Assembly: GCA_029891385.1 (NCBI GenBank) | Contig: CM057230.1 | Coordinates: 48,897,414 to 48,961,413, forward strand | Direction of reading: 5' to 3' | Length of the DNA: 64,000 nt | From: Erythroxylum novogranatense | Taxonomy: Eukaryota > Streptophyta > Magnoliopsida > Malpighiales > Erythroxylaceae | In this document: piece by piece, positions 59,061-64,000 of the stretch | Position numbering within the stretch: position 1 is the first letter of the stretch | Layout: each line of letters starts with the position of its first letter | The notes under the pieces: generated by a model | Seen by the model: the letters and a program-made list of their open reading frames with translations, nothing else | What the model was told of the DNA's origin: nothing | The model's database searches: none | Program-made: the position numbers and the translations under genes

Positions 59061-61340
59061 TTTGTGGTATCAGAGCCCAGAAGTACAATCTTACATGGGC
59101 TTTCTGAAAAGGGTGTCAAGTCACATGCATTTAAGTCATGTCATGGCAGACAGTGACAACTGATCCCTAGTCTAGTATATGATTCATATGCATGAGTATG
59201 TCTCAGTCGTTTAAGCGGTTAGAAAAAGTGATGAAGAGGAGAATGTGTTAGAATGTGATAAAAGGAAGTAATGGATATCGTGAAATAGGCAAAAGTGTAT
59301 GGTTCGATCTAACAGATGAATATTTAGTGTACCGGTCTTGGCAGATATATTGTGCAATTATATGGGATATGTTCTTGAATGTGAGATAGAATTATATTTG
59401 TGGAGTGCTAGAGGAAAATGGAAATAGAGATATGATAATGGCAAGATTTCAAGTGTAAAGTGGATGAAAATAAGTTACAATTGGGTGTGATTACCGTGAC
59501 AAGAGTTATGAGTATTGATATATGCCTTGGAGTCAAAATATGTTAAGTGGAAAAATTTAGAATGATTACATAGTTATGATATTGAGTTGAGTGTGAATGT
59601 ACAGGGATATGGTGGGATAAGGAAAAGATTGAAATGTAAAGACAATGAAATTGGAAATGAAAAAGTGTGTATTACGTTAATGAGATGACTCCGATTATGT
59701 AAGCGAATTACTGAGCATCAAGAAAATATTAATTGTTTATTCAAGCCAGGGAGTGATCTATTACACCTAAATTGGGTTATGTGGAGAAATTAAAGTAAGG
59801 AACTTGTGTTAGAAGATGATATGATGAAACTGAGAAAATTATAAGAAAATTGCTCCTCATTAGAGACGTTCGACATTTAAAGAGTTATCTGAATTATGGG
59901 TATAAGGAGTCCTTGTATTGTTGAAAAGTAACATGTCTCAATTATGTTTAGAGTGGATAGTGGATATAAGTATAAATGATCAATTGAACGCATTTGGAAA
60001 ATGAAATAGATGAATTGGTATAGTTGAGGAATTTGGTTCTCATGCAAGTCGCATAAGAGTACAGCGTAATATGATTGAATGAATAAGGGATGACTTAGTA
60101 TACGAACATGATATATTGGGGGAATTAATGAGAATATAGGTATTGATAACATGCGAAAGTTCAAGGGATATGTGTATACGGAATTGGGAGTTAATTAGAA
60201 GATAAGAATGTTTGAGGAAAATGTGTAAATTGTATGACTGATAAATGTAAAAAGAGACATTTGGAGATTTTGCAATATTTAATGAAGTGTCCCAGTAAAG
60301 GTTATGATACAATCTGTTGAAATAGTGTAAAGTGATTTTATGTGCATAGGGACAAGTATAATCTCATGGGTTGCTTTGTGACTGGTGCCTTGGAATTTAT
60401 TGGACTGGATATTGTTTTGAAAGCTCGGAGATATTATTTGGATAGAAACATTTCAGATAGAGCTATGAATATGCAAATCGATAACAATTGAGGAGTGTCA
60501 TACGTGTGAAAGAATTTAAATGAATTTCATGTTTGAGGATTATAAAATTTAGCGAGTGATGGACATGTAATGTATTGAGTAGAAAATTTCAATGGCAAGA
60601 GATCACTATTTGGGCAATAAGGTTATTAAACCTAATGTATTACTGAGTATAACCTGTCGAATTAGTAGAGGTAAAAAGAAAGTATTAGTATTCTCTATTG
60701 GATTCGTAAATCAAGTGTGCAGGTGTGTATAGAAAGAATGACAAAATCCGAATTTGAGAAGTATGGGTAAAACCCATCAAAGGCTATTAATGAAAAAAAA
60801 AAATCAAGGAGGAATCGAAGCTTTATGTGATAGTAAGAGTGCATTGAAAGAGTAATAGAAAGTAGAATATGAAAACTGGGATGTAATTGGTAACCGATTA
60901 ATGAAATGCTTTGAAGTGTATTATTTCGCCTAAATGCATTGAGATGAAGATAAGTGTGTAAATCGGAGAATTTAATTTGTTATAAGTGGCTTCATGTGAT
61001 TGGGATGTGATTAGATTCTAAGTCTGCATCTAAAACCTAAAAGATGATTCGGATTCGCAAGGTATTGCATGTAATGAGCGAGGTAATATTTCTATGATCG
61101 ATATATGTGTTAGTGATACCGAAAGTGACGAATTACGAGTAATCATGAGAAAATAGTAAGACAATATTGAGTTTGAAAAGGTGAATGGTTAATTGATTAT
61201 ATTGATTTTAATTCATTGGCATAAATTACTCGTGTAGCGAAATAAGCTGGAAATGAAGTTAATGATCGAAAAGACTCCACCTTTTACGATTAGTTGTATA
61301 TGAAATTTCGAGGACGAAATTTTTGTTAGGAGGGGAGAAT
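59061..61340 (+). mobile_element. Array internal region 4
   Basis: 2280 bp. Primer site TGGTATCAGAGC at 59065-59076; polypurine tract AGGAGGGGAGAAT at 61328-61340. It shares some variants with internal 1 (GTACAGCGTAATATG at about 60059 and 44699) and others with internal 2. Confidence 0.9.
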
Positions 61341-64000
61341 TGTAACATCCCATCACCGATGGAATAGGATATTACCGCATATGACTGAACATCTTGTTGA
61401 CCTCTAATTTTGGAGGCCATGAGTCTTTTGCACATGCACATATAGGTACATGCATTCATGACTTTTCCCGGCATTTGATATGATATGAATTGTGATTTGA
61501 GAGAAAAATAGATTGGATTGTGATTTATTGGAAATTTTAGAAGAATTGGGTCTGAATAGGTGATTTGGAAATATTTTAGAGTGACTGTTAATTGATTGTG
61601 AACCTTAGAAATGTTTCTGAAAAATTTGGGAGAAAATGTCCGGATCGGAAATTTTCGAGTGGCGGACTGATTGATTTTATATGACCGGAATAATTGTCCG
61701 ATGGCAAAGGAAAATTTAGATATATGATCTTGGAATTTAATATATTGAGCTATCGAGATTTGGAGATGAGTGAACTGATTAGAGAGTTAAATGTTTTGGG
61801 AGGAAAATGACAAGGGGCTTATTTGTTCTGTATATAAATATGTTCTACGTTCTGAAAATCGAAGAAAGGAAAAGAAATTGTATTCTCCTCCTAGGGCACG
61901 ATCGGTTTCTTCTCCTTGGTGAGTTTCGATTCTTTCCTAGAGATTTGTGTTTATTCTTTCCTCACGGTTAAAGATTGATGTAAACCTTGAGAGAAGAAGA
62001 AGATTTGATGAGTTTAGAGGGTTCACCGTGGGAATTAGAGAAATTGCTGAGATCAGAGGTTTTGAGCTGGAGTTGGTAAGTGAATTGGTTTTTATGATGT
62101 TATTTATGTGTTAAATGCATTCATGGGGTTAAATATAAAAGATTGGGGTAGATGATTATGAGTTAAGGTTGATTAGAGAGAGAAAATGGTAGAAAAACCG
62201 ATCGGAGAAGACGAACCAGGGCCGCACGTCGCGACGAATAAAATTTTGGACGTCGCGACGAGCATACGCTGTGGCGAGCTTAGGCGCTGCGACGAGCGAT
62301 GGCTTAGACGTCGCGACGAGCAAGGTTATGCGTCGTGGCGAAGGCTTGAAGTCGCGATGAGGGAGACATTTTTGAATTGATTTAATTTGGTTTTTTTAGG
62401 CATAGCTCATGGTGTAGACCCCCAATTGAGGTGTTGTTCGATTCGTTACGAACTAGAGAACGAGGTCTACAATTGGGGAAAAGAATGAGAGTTTGAATTT
62501 GGATTTTTGAGATTTTAATTAGTGAAAGAAAGTTAAGAAATATGATTGTATTGCATCCTAAGGATTGTTTTGAGTAATTGAGGTATAATGGTGAGGTTTC
62601 AAAATGTAAAGAAAAGTTATTGAAATTTAGAACTGAGCATAGAGGTTGAATTTGATATAGAGAATAATGATAGTGATTACGAGATAATACCTAGCGAATA
62701 TGATTGGATAAATGGACCGAACATTAGAATTGAAATTGGGGAGTTACGTAATATGTTATTGATTTGGAAGTGAGTTTTTATTGATCAATTGAGTGAAAGT
62801 TAGATACTGAGTAAAAGAAAATAGAAAATGGGAAATGGTACCGGGAAAATCATGAATAGGCATAGTACATCAGTTATTTAAGGCATGTGTTATTTTGACT
62901 GTGCATTTTGTAAATGAAATTATTTGATTGTTATAGAGCCGATGGATCGACAATCCACAGACGATCTTTGGAGCTTCGAACAAATAGAAAGTTCAGGTGA
63001 GTAACCTAGTTAGTTCCTCAGCCTTTACGTGTTTAATATTAAATGCAATAATGACATGCGGAGAGGGATGGATATATGTGTGTTTGATTTGATTGATTTC
63101 GGACCATGGGTGTCCGAAATATTGAATATTTGATATTGAAGTGCTATTGTGTGTATATGGCCATGAATGCGTAAATGAAATAGAGTGTAAATGTATATGA
63201 TTGAGATACCGGACTAAAGGTCCGAAGGAATGGAATTGGTTTATGAAATGAAAAATGATTGTGAATGTGAATGGATACATGTGCATTCATGCATAAAGGT
63301 ATGATAAGATAAAGGCAGTTGTGACCGGAGCAGCCAACGTAATGCCGTGGTATCGCTTGCCCCCTGAGGTGGTGCATACCCTGAGGGCTCTCCCACGCAT
63401 TGCTCGGATACCACAGGCTCATCAGATCAGGCATTCAGCCCAACGCATTGCTGCAAATCCTTTGGGATTATCGGGCATATCACGCCTAACGATATGAGAG
63501 CTTTAAGCTCAACGTACAAGTGACCTTTGGTCCAACAAAATTTCAGAGCCACTGGCTCAACGTTAATAAGCTCAGGCGCACGGTCACAACAACGAAAAGA
63601 AAATAAAAGTGTCACATGCATATTTCATATATGATTGATCAAATGTGAATTGTGTTGTGAAATTGAATGCATGGGTATTGATGATTGTGCTAATCTATGA
63701 TATAATGTGAATTGTATGTATATGCATGAGTTGGGTGGACCATCGATGATGGTTTCTCACTGAGTTTGCAAACTCACCCAACATTGCATTTATTTTTCAG
63801 GAATTGGAGAGTACCCCGTTAGTGAAACGGGAGTATGACTACTGCAAGAGAGTCAGAATTTGAAGTCGGGATCAGTCCACGTCTGCATTTGAATCATTCT
63901 GATTTATGTGTAAATTTGTATTTCCGCATAATTGTACTGTTATTATTATAGGGCCCCAACTGATTAATATTGTATTGTGATGTGATTATTAAAATAGTGT
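61341..64000 (+). mobile_element. Array LTR 5, cut by window end
   Basis: First 2660 bp of about 2840; TATA at 61831-61838. Whether the array goes on to the right cannot be seen. Confidence 0.93.
63498..63558 (+). repeat. Mini-hairpin ladder, LTR 5
   Basis: First and third modules intact; the middle one reads TGACC-TTT-GGTCC with an inserted base before it, as in LTR 3. Confidence 0.8.

Larger units (their letters stand above)
40839..64000 (+). mobile_element. Tandem array of LTR-internal units (5 LTRs, 4 internals)
   Basis: LTR starts at 40839, 45987, 51104, 56223 and 61341 give periods of 5148, 5117, 5119 and 5118 bp. Each LTR except the last, cut by the window end, is followed by a primer site and a ~2.28-kb internal region that ends in a pol-tail remnant and a polypurine tract. 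Units are head to tail and share one LTR between neighbours, with no target duplication or other DNA between them. This is what repeated unequal recombination between LTRs would give; an assembly artefact is the main alternative. The internals have no gag or pol domains (large non-autonomous, LARD-like). The possible left target duplication is AAGAC at 40834-40838; the right end lies outside. Confidence 0.93.

Noticed and set aside
44517..60312. Minus-strand frames of 80-143 codons repeated in every array unit (e.g. MYHNLYWDTSLNIAKSPN)
   Set aside because: They recur only because the units are copies. They are AT-rich, have no motifs, change length freely between copies and run against the element's transcription direction.

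Overview
The window looks like repeat-rich (probably heterochromatic) DNA of a flowering plant. Nearly all of it is transposable elements, mostly LTR retrotransposons, nested in one another. I see no intact host gene, tRNA or rRNA gene, CRISPR array or prokaryotic feature. The short open frames are fragments of element polyproteins or chance frames in AT-rich or tandemly repeated DNA.

Two related lineages of very long LTRs (about 2.8 to 3.9 kb) dominate. They are called A and B here. Lineage A starts TGTAACATCCC (variant TGTAATATCCC) and ends GTGTTACA or GTGCTACA. Lineage B starts TGTTRGCCCC or TGTTGGCCCCC and ends CCCAACA, CTAACA or TCTGACA. A is seen at 1-4212, 19035-22969, 32758-32958 and in the array at 40839-64000. 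B is seen at 5274-8393, 16312-24132 and 32959-34765. They are assigned to Ty3/Gypsy because the initiator-Met primer site TGGTATCAGAGC follows the LTR and a vestigial pol tail (NFEDEIF) precedes the polypurine tract. The internal regions I can see are short and non-coding, so the elements look non-autonomous.

Layout: 1-4212 lineage A LTR (+, open to the left); 4213-8393 primer site, internal start and LTR of a lineage B element (-); 8394-9362 Copia-like LTR (-); 9363-11930 broken LINE (-); 11931-12950 unassigned; 12951-30401 complete but broken Ty1/Copia element (-), duplication TTTAG, whose reverse transcriptase is split by a lineage B solo LTR (16312-24132, duplication TGAAA), itself split by a lineage A solo LTR (19035-22969); 30407-31301 unassigned; 31302-32382 second Copia-like LTR; 32758-35720 LTR fragments joined to a Gypsy integrase remnant; 36541-36857 MITE-like inverted repeat; 37060-39330 broken Gypsy gag-protease (-) with a reverse-transcriptase scrap; 39331-40838 unassigned.

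The most striking part is 40839-64000: a head-to-tail array LTR-int-LTR-int-LTR-int-LTR-int-LTR with a period of about 5.12 kb. Each internal region keeps its own primer site and polypurine tract, and neighbours share a single LTR. The LTRs carry TATA boxes, strong splice signals, runs of 13-nt mini-hairpins whose stems keep pairing while their sequence changes, and a site that holds a different tandem or inverted repeat in each copy. Many differences between near-identical copies fall at CAG/CTG sites, which suggests that some frameshifts may be sequencing error at methylated CHG sites.
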